Below the pieces are notes generated by a model. The model made no database searches. It was given only the letters and a program-made list of their open reading frames with translations, and was not told the DNA's origin. Positions 19,194 to 29,725 of a stretch of 64,000 nt of DNA are shown piece by piece (the stretch's first letter is position 1; every line of letters starts with the position of its first letter). The DNA is taken from NCBI GenBank assembly GCA_002370555.1, contig AP014718.1, forward strand, positions 3,348,001 through 3,412,000, read 5' to 3'. The translations under genes were made by a program, and so were the position numbers. Source of the stretch: Arthrobacter sp. Hiyo4 (lineage in GTDB: Bacteria; Actinomycetota; Actinomycetes; Actinomycetales; Micrococcaceae).

Positions 19194-22024
19194 CCTTCCG
19201 ACCCGCGCCGTTACGCGCGGCGGCAGTTCTCGCCGTCGTGTTCATCGCGGCGCGGGTCGTCTACCGCGTCCTTTTCAACGGGGCGGGCATCGGCGAACCG
19301 CTGCTGCTCAACCTGCCGGCGGTCCGGCTGCCTGCCCCGTACGCGCATGTGGTCTTCCTCGGTCCGGTAAGCGGACCTGGCCTGTGGGCCGCGGTGGTGT
19401 CCGCCCTGCCGATTGCCGGGATGTTCCTCGCGTTCGGCCTGCTCAACGCCTGGGTCGACGTGGCCCGCGGCTTCGTGCACCTGGCCGCCGCGGCCCCATG
19501 CAGGGCCTGGCCCGGACGCTCGTGGTGGCGTGGGCGGCGCTCCCGGCACTCGCTGACGCCGTGACCTCCGTCCGCCTGGCGTTCCGGCTGCGGGGCGAAC
19601 GGTTCGGTCCCCGCGCCCTGGTGCCCGTGCTCGAGCGCACCCTTGAGCACGCGAGCCGGGTGGCCGCGGCCCTGGAGCTGCGCGGCTTCGGGAGCAGGGC
19701 AACACACAAACCAGGCCAAAGTGCCGAGCCACCTGTTCTCATCCGCGATGCCCAGTTCCGCATCGGTGACGCGGAAATACGCGTCGCCGGATTTACGCCG
19801 CCGAGCGGGTCCATCACTGTTATTACCGGGCCCACGGGCTCCGGCAAATCCACCATCCAGCGGGCATCGCCGGCCTCCTCTCCCACGTTGACGGCGGAGA
19901 AATTTCCGGCACCGTGCGCGTCGCCGGGACGGACCGCCCCGCCACGGCGCCGCGCGATACCGCCCGGTTCATCGGCGTCGTCCTGCAGAATCCCCGTGCC
20001 GCCTTCGCCAGTACCTTGGTCCGGGACGAAATCTCCCTCGCCCTTGAGCTGCGCGGCGTGGCATCGGGGACGGCCAAGGCCCGGGTGCTGGAGCTCGCGG
20101 AGCGCATCGGGGTGTCGGCAGTGCTGGACCGGAATCTCAGCACCCTCTCGGCGGGTGAGGCAACGCTCGTGGCCATCGCCGCCGCGGTGGTGGAGCAGCC
20201 TCCCCTGCTCCTGGTGGACGAGCCGCTGGCCGACCTTGATGCCACAGCCCGCGGACGCGTTATCGCCGTGCTCAATGCCCTTGCCGGCGACGGCGTATGC
20301 GTCATCGTGGCGGAGCACCGGGCGGCACAGTTCGCCCCCGTTGCCGACTTCTGGTGGACCATTGATGACGGCGCCCTGGTACCGGGTGCGGCGCCGTCGG
20401 CGCCTTCGCCCACTGTCGAGGTCCGTCCCTCACCGGTGGAGCCAACAGACCTCATGCCTGTGCTGACTGCCGCAAACCTCGCAGTGCACCGCAAAGGCAC
20501 CCCGCTGGTGCGCGACGCATCCGTCACCCTGCACCGCGGTGAGGTGGTGGCCCTGGTGGGCCGAACGGGGCAGGAAAATCGTCCCTGCTGGTGGCGCTTG
20601 CCCTGGGTGAGGGCATCGGCGACGGAACGGGGAGCCTGAAAACGTTCGACGGCGGCCGGGTCGCCCTGGTGCCGGACGCCTCGGACGACCTCTTCACCAG
20701 GGATACAGTCGAGGGAGAACTTCGCGCGGCCGAGCGGCGCCTTGCGCGCCGAAAGAACGGCCGACAGCCCGAGCCCGGCTTCGCGGCGTCACGCCTGGCC
20801 CGTTTGCGGGGAGACGCCAGCATTCCCATTGGCCATGAGCATCCCCGGGACTTGTCCGCTGGAGAGCGCAGGATCCTGGCCATTGCGCTGCAGACCATGG
20901 ACAGTCCCCAGGTGCTCCTGATTGACGAGCCCACCCGCGGGCTTGATCCTGCGGCGCGGGCAGCAGTCTCGGCCGCGCTGCGGTCTGCAGCGGAGGCTGG
21001 CACAGCGGTCCTCATCGCCACGCACGACCACGACTTTGCCCACGGCCTCGGCGCCCGGATCCTCCCGATGCGGGACGGCGTCGCACCTTCCTCGCCGGTG
21101 ACTGACGCGCCGGAACCGCTTGCTCTGCTTCCCCGGCAGGCGGGCGCCCGGCCAAAGCCGGGAATCATTAAACCGGACACCCTTGGCCAAGCGACAAAGC
21201 CTCGCATCCGGATGCCGCGTGGCGTGGAACTCGCCGTCCTCGCGGCCGCAAATCTCGTGGCCCTCGCCGCGTTCTGCTGGCCGCTGCTCGCCGCTGCCCT
21301 CCCGCAGGATGCCGCCGCGGCCCTCCCCTACGCGGCGCTGGCCATCGCGCCGCTCGCTGCCGTTGCCGTCGTCGTGTCCCTCGACGGGTCGGTGCGCTCC
21401 GCCCACACGGTGGCACTGCTCGGTGTCCTGGCAGCTGTGGGTTCCGCGGTGCGGGTGGCGAGCACCGGCGTCGGGGGCGTTGAAGCAGTTTTTATCCTGC
21501 TCATCCTCGCCGGCCGGGCATTCGGTGCGCGTTTCGGCATGCTTCTCGGCGCGGCCACGATCGCGCTCTCCAGCGCTTTGTGGGGCGGGATCGGGCCGTG
21601 GACACCGTTCCAGATCTTCGCCTGTGCGTGGGTGGGTGCGGGGGCCGGCCTGCTTCCCCGGCGGGTGCGGGGCAAGGCCGAACTGTGGATGCTGTCCGGC
21701 TACGGCATCGTGGCGTCTTACCTGTTCGGCCTGCTGACCAACCTGTGGTTCTGGCCCTTCGCGGTGGGCGCCGGCACCGGCATCTCCTATGTGCCCGGCG
21801 CTCCGCTGGGAACCAATCTCGCCAGCTTCCTGCTGTACTCGCTGGTGACGTCGACGGCGGGCTGGGACACCCTGCGTGCCGTCACCACGGTGATCGGAAT
21901 CGCCGTGGTGGGGCGGGCGATCCTCGCCGCGCTCCGGCGGGTGAAGCCGGTATCCAGCCTGGGCGGGCAAGCAGGCCAGGCTTCGTCCGCCCAGGCCAGG
22001 GACCGGCAACAAATCGAGGTTTGA
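19190..22024 (+). CDS. Single-chain ECF transporter: EcfT-EcfA-EcfA-EcfS fusion, three frameshifts
   Basis: Continuous coding of about 945 residues if three missing bases (near 19495, 19873 and 20570) are restored. Order: an EcfT membrane domain (MTFRPAPLRAAAVL... to AAALELRGFG, with the A-x-x-x-R-G-F coupling motif); first ATPase (GPTGSGKST, VVLQNPRAAFASTLVRDEI, LSAGEATLVAIAAAV, LLLVDEPLADLD); second ATPase (VALVGRTGAGKSS after repair, LSAGERRILAIALQ, VLLIDEPTRGLD); and a C-terminal S-component with six or so membrane helices ending in GISYVPGAPLGTN. None of the three domain borders coincides with a frame break, so the fusion is real in the sequence. The upstream transcobalamin-like lipoprotein and downstream metH suggest a cobalamin or precursor cargo, which is inference. 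Confidence 0.8.
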
Positions 22025-22195
22025 GGACACCCGACACCGTGGCCCCTGTCAGAGGAATCGAGTAAGCCGCGCCAGTATGTAAATGGGCTGAATCAACGTC
22101 GCTTTGAAGGTCCATAGTGGGAGGATCCCTAGGATTCGCTATTTCCCGTGGATAGTCTGGGACAGGACGCCACACAATGGAGGGTCAGTGAGAAC

Positions 22196-23020
22196 GTGAT
22201 CGAAGCAGTTGCTGCGGTAATCGACCGGAACAACGTCACCATATCCGGGCGGGATGATGCGCCTGTGATGATGTTTGCTCACGGTTTTGGCTGCGATCAG
22301 GCGATGTGGCGGAAGCTGCTGCCCTATTTCGTTGATGATTACCGGCTGGTGCTTTTTGATCATGTTGGTGCAGGACACTCCGACATCAGCGCCTATGACT
22401 GGGAGAAGTACGGGTCCCTAAATGGGTACGCTTCGGACCTGCTGGAGATTTGCGCCGCCCTTGAGCTTGAGGACGTCATCCTAGTGGGCCACAGTGTCAG
22501 CACGATGATCGCCGTGATCGCCGCCGTGCAGGAGCCCAACCGTTTCTCCCACCTGATCCTGCTTGCTCCTTCGCCCCGTCATACGGATGACCCGTACGAC
22601 GGCTACGTGGGCGGGTTTTCGCGGGAAGACATCGAGGGCCTGCTGGCATCTCTGGACAGCAACTATTTCGCCTGGGCCGCGGCCTTGGCGCCCATGGTCA
22701 TGGGCAACCCGCAGGAGCCGGAATTAGCGGAGGACCTGCATGCCAGCTTCTGCCGGACAAATCCGACCATCGCACGGCACTTCGCCGGGGTAACCTTTTT
22801 CTCCGACACCCGCCCTGAACTGAAAAAGTTGCGCACCAGCTGCCTGATTCTGCAGTGCTCCGACGATCGGCTTGCCCCGCCGGAAGTGGGCGCCTACCTG
22901 CACAAGAATCTGGAACACAGCACCCTGGTGCAGCTTCAGGCCACCGGGCACTGCCCCCACGTCAGCGCTCCAGGGGAGACGGCCCAAGAGATTCTGCACT
23001 ACCTCGTCACCCGCTCCTGA
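22196..23020 (+). CDS. RsbQ-like alpha/beta hydrolase
   Basis: About 274 residues from the GTG at 22196, preceded by GGAGGG; a longer reading from 22148 adds residues without family match. The protein follows RsbQ of Bacillus closely: MMFAHGFGCDQAMWRKLLPYF, VLFDHVGAGHSD, the nucleophile elbow GHSVSTM, HLILLAPSPRHTDDP, GGFSREDIEGLL, FCRTNPTIARHFAGVTFFSD, ILQCSDDRLAPPEVGAYLHKN and ATGHCPHVSAP (Ser, Asp, His triad complete). RsbQ partners with the PAS phosphatase RsbP in sigma-B signalling; the fold is also that of plant karrikin and strigolactone receptors. No RsbP is nearby. The gene lies between the ECF gene and a partial copy of its 3' end, so it was probably inserted there. Confidence 0.9.
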   Translation: MIEAVAAVIDRNNVTISGRDDAPVMMFAHGFGCDQAMWRKLLPYFVDDYRLVLFDHVGAGHSDISAYDWEKYGSLNGYASDLLEICAALELEDVILVGHSVSTMIAVIAAVQEPNRFSHLILLAPSPRHTDDPYDGYVGGFSREDIEGLLASLDSNYFAWAAALAPMVMGNPQEPELAEDLHASFCRTNPTIARHFAGVTFFSDTRPELKKLRTSCLILQCSDDRLAPPEVGAYLHKNLEHSTLVQLQATGHCPHVSAPGETAQEILHYLVTRS

Positions 23021-23037
23021 CAGGAGGCGCCGGTAGG

Positions 23038-23230
23038 CATCTCCTACGTGCCCGGGGCTCCGGTGGGCACCAACCTCAGCAGCTTCCTGCTCTACTCGCT
23101 GGTGACGTCGACGGCCGGGCGGGCCATCCTCGCCGCGCTCCGGCGGGTGAAGCCGGTGTACAACAACGGCGGGCAGGGCACCAAGGCCCTACCCGCCGTC
23201 GTACCTGATCGGGAACAGATCAGGCGTTAG
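23038..23230 (+). pseudogene. Duplicated 3' remnant of the ECF S-component
   Basis: The 63 codons read GISYVPGAPVGTNLSSFLLYSLVTSTAG, then GRAILAALRRVKPVYNNGGQ to a stop. They repeat the end of the ECF fusion gene (GISYVPGAPLGTNLASFLLYSLVTSTAG near 21780) with several base substitutions, and lack the 17-residue stretch WDTLRAVTTVIGIAVVG between two GGGCGGG-like words. It has no start and no upstream domain. This diverged duplicate sits on the far side of the RsbQ-like gene. It probably reflects recombination between two alleles rather than a tandem error. Confidence 0.8.
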
Positions 23231-23372
23231 TTTTCCGTTTGAGCCAGCCCCACACACCCGTGGCTACGAAAAGGATCAGGCCGATGAATGCCAGCCACAG
23301 CAGGCCCTTCACCACGAAGCCGAGGATCGAAAGGACAAGCCAGATAATAAGCAGTGTGATGATAATTCCCAT
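23220..23372 (-). CDS. Small hydrophobic membrane protein (50 aa)
   Basis: A 50-residue frame starts at the ATG 23370-23372: MGIIITLLIIWLVLSILGFV, then VKGLLWLAFIGLILFVATGVWGW and a basic tail KRKTNA. Two membrane segments are separated by a short VKG turn. Proteins of this size and pattern are widespread in high-GC actinobacteria and annotated as hydrophobic proteins; no function is known to me. The 3' end overlaps the S-component remnant on the other strand. The gene stands directly behind metH on the same strand. Confidence 0.7.
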   Translation of the reverse strand: MGIIITLLIIWLVLSILGFVVKGLLWLAFIGLILFVATGVWGWLKRKTNA

Positions 23373-23395
23373 AGGGGAAAGCTTAGGCCCTCAAC

Positions 23396-26300
23396 TCACA
23401 CCTTGAAGTACTTCGCCTCCGGGTGGTGGAACACAAACGCGTCAGTGGACTGCTCGGGATGCAGCATCAGCTCGTCGCTCAGGATCACACCCATCCGTTC
23501 GGGCTTCAGTAGCTCCGTCACCTTCCGGCGGTCCTCCATGTCCGGGCACGCAGGGTAGCCGAGCGAGAACCGCGCACCGCGGTAGTCCAGCTTGAACAGC
23601 CCGGCCTTGTCTTTGGGCTCCTCGGCCGCGAACCCCAGCTCGGAGCGGATCCGGGCGTGCCAGAACTCTGCCAGCGCCTCGGTGAGCTGCATGACCAGGC
23701 CGTTGAGCTCGTAGTAGTCGCGGTACTGGTTGGCGGCGAACATCTTGGAGGTGAACTCTTCGATCTTCGAACCGGCGGTCACCAGCTGCACCGGCAGCAC
23801 GTCGATCTGGCCGGATTCGCGCGACTTCACAAAGTCCGCCAGGCACAGGTGCCGGTCGCGGCGCTGGCGCGGGAAATCGAAACGCAGCCGTTCGGTGCCG
23901 ATCGGGGCACCTGTTCCACCATCCGGGGCGAGCAGGCCGCGGCGCCCAGGACGCCGTCGGAATCCTCGCCGTGGTGCAGCACCACCACCTGCTCCCCCTC
24001 GGAAACCACCGGGAAGTAGCCGTAGGCCACGGACGCGTCGAGCATGCCCTCGCCGAGGATGCGGTCCAGCCAGTAGCGCAGGCGGGCCTGCCCTCGCGTT
24101 CCACCAGCTCCTCGTAGGATGCGCCGTCCTCGCCTCGGCCCGGCTTGAGGCCCCACTGCCCCATGAAGGTGGCGCGTTCGTCGAGGAACGCCGAGTAGTC
24201 GTGGAGCGAGACGCCGCGGACGATGCGGGTGCCCCAGAACGGCGGCGCGGGCACGTGGTTGTCTGTGGCGACGTCGGACCGGCCGGGCATGGCCTCCGGC
24301 TCGGTGACCGTGAACTTTGGGCCGCCCTTGTGGATGCGCTTCTTCAGCGGCGGCAGGCCGACGTCGTCCGGCGACTCGCCGCGGGCCACGCGGACCAGCG
24401 GCTCCATGAGGGCCAGGCCCTCGAAGGCGTCCTTGGCGTACCGGACCACGCCGTCGAACTGCTCCGCCAGGTCCTGCTCCACGTAGGCGCGGGTCAGGGC
24501 TGCGCCGCCGAGGATCACCGGCCACTTCTTCGCCAGGCCGCGGGACTGCAGCTCGGCGAGGTTTTCCTTCATCACCACAGTGGACTTCACCAGCAGGCCG
24601 GACATGCCGATCACGTCGGCGTTGTGCTGCTCGGCTGCGGCGATGATCTCGGCGATGCCCTGCTTGATGCCGATGTTGACCACTTTGTAGCCGTTGTTGG
24701 TGAGGATGATGTCCACCAGGTTCTTGCCGATGTCGTGCACGTCGCCGCGGACGGTGGCGATCACCATGGTGCCCTTGCCGGAGGAATCGGACTTCTCCAT
24801 GTGCGGCTCGAGCAGGGCGACGGCGTTCTTCATCACCTCGGCGGACTGCAGCACGAACGGCAGCTGCATCTCGCCGGCGCCGAAGCGCTCGCCCACCACC
24901 TTCATGCCCTCGAGCAGGTGGTCGTTGATGATGCCGAGCGGGGTCATGCCCTCGCTGCGGGCCAGGTCCAGGTCCTCTTCGAGGCCCTTGCCTTCGCCGT
25001 CGATGATGCGCCGCTCCAGGCGCGCGCCCGTGGGCAGCGCGGCAAGTTCGGCGGCGCGCTGGTCCTTGAGCGCTGCGGTGTCGACGCCGGCGAACATGTC
25101 CAGCATGATGGCCAGGGGGTCGTACGTGGTGTTGCCCTCGGCGTCGTATTCGCGCTTGTCCCAGACGAGGTCCAGGGCCACCTTGCGCTGTTCCTCCGGC
25201 AGGGAGGCAAGCGGCACGATCTTGGCGGCGTCGATGATGCCGCTGGTCAGGCCCGCCTGCACGGCCTCGTGCAGGAACACGGAGTTCAGGACGACGCGCG
25301 CTGCGGGGTTCAGTCCGAAGGACACGTTGGAGACGCCGAGCGTAGTGTTGATGCCCGGGTACTTGGCGGTGATCTGGCGGATGGCCTCGATGGTTTCGAT
25401 GCCGTCCCGGCGGTTTCCTCCTGGCCGGTGGCGACGGGGAAGGTCAGGGCGTCCACGATGATGTCCTCGACGCGCATCCCCCATTCGCCCACCAGGGCGT
25501 CGACGAGGCGTGAGGCGATGGCCACCTTGCCCTCGGTGGTGCGGGCCTGGCCCTGTTCGTCGATAGTCAGGGCGATCACGGCGGTGCCGTGTTCCTTCAC
25601 GAGGGGCATGATGCGCGCAAAGCGGCTGTCCGGGCCGTCGCCGTCCTCGTAGTTGACGGAGTTGACCACCGGGCGGCCGCCGATGTGTTCGAGCCCGGCC
25701 TGCAGTACGGCGGGTTCGGTGGAGTCCATGACCAGCGGGAGCGTGGAGGCCGACGCGAAACGCGAGACGATCTCCTTCATGTCGGCCACGCCGTCACGCC
25801 CCACGTAGTCGATACAGACGTCCAGCAGGTGCGCGCCCACGCGGATCTGCTCGCGGGCGATGTCCACGCAGTCGTCCCAGCGCTCTTCGAGCATGGCCTG
25901 GCGGAACGCCTTCGAACCGTTGGCGTTGGTGCGTTCGCCGATGGCAAGGTAGGCGGATTCCTGGTCGAAATTCACGTGGTGGTAGAGGGAAGCGATGCCT
26001 GCTTCACGTTCGGTGGGAACGCGGCTGCCGTCGGCGCCCGGCCGCCGCTGGTGACGGCGTGGGAGGTGCGGAAGGGCGCAAGACGTTCGACGACGGCGGC
26101 CATGTGCTCCGGCGTCGTACCGCAACAGCCGCCCACCAGGCCCAGGCCGAATTCGCGCACGAACTGCTCGTGCGCGGTGGCGAGTTCGGTGGGTGAGAGC
26201 GGATAGTGCGCACCGTTGGGGCCAAGCACCGGGAGGCCGGCGTTGGGCATGCAGGCGATGGCCACGGAGGACTGCTTGGAGAGGTGGCGGAGGTGCTCGC

Positions 26301-27042
26301 TCATCTCGTCCGGCCCGGTGGCGCAGTTCAGGCCGATGGCGTCGACGCCGAGCGGCTCGAGGGCGGTAAGCGCGGCGCCGATTTCGGAGCCCATCAACAT
26401 GGTGCCGGTGGTTTCGACCGTCACCTCAACGAAGATGGGGAGGCGGATGCCGCGGGTGACGATGGCCTGCTTGCAGCCGTTGACCGCGGCTTTGGTTTGC
26501 AGGAGGTCCTGGCTGGTTTCGATGAGGAAGGCGTCCGCGCCGCCGTCGATGAGGCCCTCGGCCTGCAGAGCGAAGGTCTGCTTCAGGTAGTCGTAGCTGG
26601 TGTGGCCGAGGCTGGGGAGCTTGGTGCCCGGCCCCATGGAGCCTAGGACCCAGCGCATGCGTCCGTCTGTTTTTTCTGCCGCTTCGGCGCGGTCGCGGGC
26701 GATTTCGGCGCCCTTGCGGGCGAGCTCTTCGATCCGGTCGTCGATGCCGTAGTCGGAGAGGTTGGACCAGTTGGCGCCGAAGGTGTTGGTTTCGACGGCG
26801 TCGATTCCTGTGGCGAAGTAGGCGTCGTGGATGTCCGCGAGGACGTCCGGCCGCGTGTGGTTGAGGATCTCGTTGCAGCCTTCCAGACCCAGGAAATCGT
26901 CCTCGAGCGACAGCTCCCGGCCCTGCAGCATGGTGCCCATCGCCCCATCGGCAATGACGACCCGGTGGTTCACCGCATCCAGCAGCTCCTGGGCGCGGGC
27001 GGGACGGGGCACGGACTCAATATCAAGCGCGAAACGAGGCAT
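23396..27042 (-). CDS. metH: Cobalamin-dependent methionine synthase, at least four frameshifts
   Basis: About 1215 residues in four modules; makes methionine from homocysteine and methyl-tetrahydrofolate using B12. Homocysteine module: IADGAMGTMLQGREL, LNCATGPDEM and zinc ligands in VGGCCGTTPEHM. Folate module: AIGERTNANGSKAFRQAML and PVVNSVNYEDGDGPDSRF. B12 module: ATVRGDVHDIGKNLVDIILTNNGYKVVNIG, the D-x-H-x-x-G ligand of base-off cobalamin. C-terminal reactivation module: FKLDYRGARFSLGYPACPDMEDRRKVTELL and LSDELMLHPEQSTDAFVFHHPEAKYF. Frame breaks lie near 26045, 25415, 24095 and 23895, mostly at C/G runs. All modules are complete, so I expect a working gene. A long antisense frame here is a codon-composition shadow. 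Confidence 0.95.
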
Positions 27043-27231
27043 CTAAACAGGTTACGTGTGGGGGCCGGAACGTTGCGCTGTATGTCCGTGTACTACGACG
27101 GCGGGTGGACTCCCGGGTGTGGTTGGGCCGGACTGCGGCGTCGTTGCCGTGGGCCGCAGACGCCCCGAGGTCCGGTCCGGTAACGCCGCGGCTCCGAATC
27201 CGTAGTAGTAATCAGCAACGGAAGGCGGACA

Positions 27232-28142
27232 TTGGGCGTTCGGCAGGAGACCGCGGCGTGGGCGAGCACGCTGCGACGGCACACCATACCAACAGAGCTG
27301 GGTCTGTGTACCGTGCGTGTACAACAGGGCTTCGGAAACGGGTCTCCAGCGGCCGGCGCGCCGGAGGTGTACCTGCACGGCGCCGCGGGATCCTGGACCA
27401 CCTTCCGGCCGCTGCTTTCCGAAGCATCGCCCCGCGACCGTGTCCTGATTGATCTGCCGGGCTGGGGCGAGTCCACCAGGGATGCCCGGCTGGAACACCT
27501 CAACATCGAGACGATGGCGCGGGCAGTAACCGACGTCCTGAACTCGCTCAACTACCGTCGTTGGAACCTCGTGGGCCACTCCATGGGAGGCTTCCTGGCT
27601 TTGCATATTGCCGCGGCGTGGCCGGAGCAGGCTGCCAGCGTCGCGGCCATTTCGCCCACGACATTCGGCGTGTCTGAGGCCGCCCGCGAGCCACTGCGCA
27701 GCCTCCCCCGATTCCCGGCTTTTGTGGGCATGATGCTGATCATGCGCTCACTGGCGGCCGTTGGTCCAACAGGGCCGGCACTGGTTCGTGTACTCGGTGC
27801 CACGCCCCTGATGGCACTGTTAATGGCGCCCTTCTTCGCAGATCCCCGCGCCATCTCCGCCGGGTGATCCGCATGCTCGGCCGTGACGTCCGTCCGGGCT
27901 GCTTCTCCGCCGCTGCCAGGGCAGTGGCGCACTACGACTTTGACCAATGGCGCGCCATCCGCTGCGCCGTGCTGGCGACGCGAGGAGAAAGCGACGTGTT
28001 CACGCCACCGTCCGACTTGGACCGGCTGGCCGCCACCGTTCTGCGCCTCCATACTGTGACGATCTCCCGTTGCGGCCACTTCGCCAACCTCGAGCAACCG
28101 GAAAAGGTGCTCCGGCTGCTCGAGGACCTGTGGTCACAGTGA
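27232..28142 (+). CDS. Alpha/beta hydrolase, one frameshift
   Basis: About 300 residues after joining two frames at 27865. The core begins with EVYLHGAAGSWTTFRPLL and VLIDLPGWGESTR; the nucleophile elbow is VGHSMGGFLALHIA; the acid lies in ATRGESDVFTPPSDLD and the base in SRCGHFANLEQPEKV. The fold is the ordinary ester/C-C hydrolase type and the lid is short. The start is uncertain: the first in-frame codons (TTG at 27232) have no strong ribosome site, and starts further in are possible. It diverges from metH. No substrate can be inferred. Confidence 0.8.
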
Positions 28143-28183
28143 TCGGGCAGATGACTGCTCCGGGAAGCTGCTAGCGACAAAAA

Positions 28184-29191
28184 CTCCTAGATGCTTAAGT
28201 CCTATTGGATTTAGTGGTCGTAGGCGATCAGGGAGCGTTTGCGGGGCGCGCCGGTGAGCCAGTTGTGCCAGATGCCGGCTGCGAGGGCGAGGAGCCGTGC
28301 GGCGACGCGGGCTTTGACGCCTTCAAGGGTGCGTCCGCCGTGCTCTTCGAGGGTGAGTTGGCCTTTGAGGGTGTCGAAGACTGACTCGATCCATTGCCGG
28401 ATGCCGCCGAGTTTGCCGAAGCGTGGCTTCTCGTCCTTGCGGTCGGGTCTGATGAGGTGGGCGCCGAGGTCTTCGGTGATGAACCGTTCGAAGTCTTTAC
28501 CGGCGAAGCCTTTGTCGCCCAGGATGACCTGCCCGGCGCGGACGAGGTGATGGTCCTTTTCCAGCAGGGCCTGGGTGACTTCGCGTTCCCCGATTTTCGG
28601 GTTCGCCAGGCCCCAGATGACCGGCATTCCTTCAGGGGTGCTGATCAGGTAGAGGCGGAAGCCCCAGAAGTAAAGCGAGTGGGACGCGCAGTAGCCGTAG
28701 CCGGCGTGCCCGGTCAGGTCGGACCGTTTGACAGTCTCCCGCGATTGGCCGCAGGGCAGGGGGTGGAGTCGACCAGCCGGAGCACGTCGTGCCAGGACGG
28801 GGTGTCCTTGGCCAGAGCCGTGATCGTCGCGGAAATCAGCGTCCCGGCGGCCCGGACGCGTTTGTTGTAGCCGGACTGCTGCGGGATGCCGGGGAACATC
28901 CCGGTCAGGTGCGTCCGGGCGTAACGGATCCAACGCGTTTCGGAGGAGTATCCGAGCAGTTGCTGCGCCACCACCAGGCAGAGCAGCTCGGCATCGGAGA
29001 GCCCGGGCTTGCGCCCGGGCCGCCGGTCACGTGACACGCCAAGATCAGGCAGGACGCGGTCGGTGAGAAGGACATAGAGTGTGGTCAGGAGAGTGTCTAG
29101 TTCGGGGTTCACATACCGGGTTTAACACTCTCCGCCTTACTTTAAAAGGCTTCCCGCCGTCCTACGCAATAGGAATTACTCATCTAGGAGG
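28184..29191 (-). mobile_element. IS982-family insertion sequence
   Basis: About 1.0 kb bounded by imperfect terminal inverted repeats: CTCCTAGATGCTTAAGTCCTATTG at the left starting at 28184, and its counterpart (21 of 24 matching) at 29168-29191. It contains a single transposase gene covering most of its length. No convincing target duplication is seen. The element sits between an alpha/beta hydrolase gene and the end of the DUF427 gene, 15 bases past that gene's stop, and marks the left border of the accessory zone. Confidence 0.75.
28211..29112 (-). CDS. IS982-family transposase, one frameshift
   Basis: About 300 residues. The N-terminus reads LDTLLTTLYVLLTDRVLPDLGVSRDRRPGRKPGLSDAELLCLVVAQ, typical of IS982. 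The DDE residues are D in LRLVDSTPVP (after repair near 28745), D in QVILGDKGFAGKDFE and E in GGIRQWIESVFDTLKGQLTLEEHGG. The frame breaks once near 28745 where the PCGRSRETVKRSDLTGHAGYGY segment should be continuous. The break is at a GGCC run, so the element may be active. Confidence 0.85.
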
Positions 29192-29206
29192 CGGGTCTAC
29201 GGTGCT

Positions 29207-29489
29207 TACTCGACGATAGTGACTCCGCGCCAAAAGGCGACGTGGTCTTTAATGGCGAGTGCCCGCGGCTTGGGTTCTGCGTAGAACCAGGCCGCGTCGA
29301 CGTTCCGTAGGCCATTGACTTCCAGCGTGTGGTAGCTGGCCCACCTTTCCACGGACAGACCGAGTACATTTCGCTGTCCGTGAGGTATTGGCTCTTCACA
29401 CTTTGCCTCGGGAAGTAGTGGTTGCCTTCCACCACGACCGTGTTGTCCGATTCGGCGATGACCGTGTCATTCCAGACTGCTTTTACCAT
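29207..29489 (-). CDS. DUF427 domain protein, one frameshift
   Basis: About 93 residues. MVKAVWNDTVIAESDNTVVVEGNHYFPRQSVKSQYL is followed by CPWKGPASYHTLEVNGLRNVDAAWFYAEPKPRALAIKDHVAFWRGVTIVE once a surplus or missing G near 29345 is corrected. The V-W-x-x-x-x-A-x-S, N-x-Y-F-P and C-P-W-K-G motifs are those of DUF427, a small beta-sandwich family of unknown function. The predicted stop is TAA at 29207-29209, just outside the IS982 repeat, so the insertion left the gene whole. Confidence 0.85.
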
Positions 29490-29725
29490 TTCGTTGTCCT
29501 TCGAGAGATAGTTTTCCGGGGGAGGTTATAAAGTCGTGCTTCAGTGCCGTGTAAACAGGCTGCGCGGTGGAACACCGGTCACCGGCGCAGGTCTGTGTTT
29601 CCCAGCTGCCGTGGTTTCTGGCCGCGGAGGGACAGCTGCGAAGGCGCCGAATACAGGGCAGGTCGCTTCCCGGCGGTCCTCTCTTCAGTCCCGCGAAGCA
29701 CGTCTGCTGGGCAGCTGTTTGCAGT
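29490..29725. other. Intergenic, nothing recognised
   Basis: Frames on both strands are open here but have biased, Pro/Arg/Gly-rich translations with no family resemblance. It may contain the DUF427 promoter; no clear -35/-10 pair or repeat was found. Confidence 0.4.

Noticed and set aside
23730..25652. 640-codon plus-strand open frame
   Set aside because: It is exactly antisense to metH, is rich in His, Gly, Arg and Val with no family features, and arises from GC-rich third positions of the real gene.
28184..29191. Target-site duplication of the IS982-type element
   Set aside because: Bases outside the two terminal repeats do not match convincingly at any plausible length.
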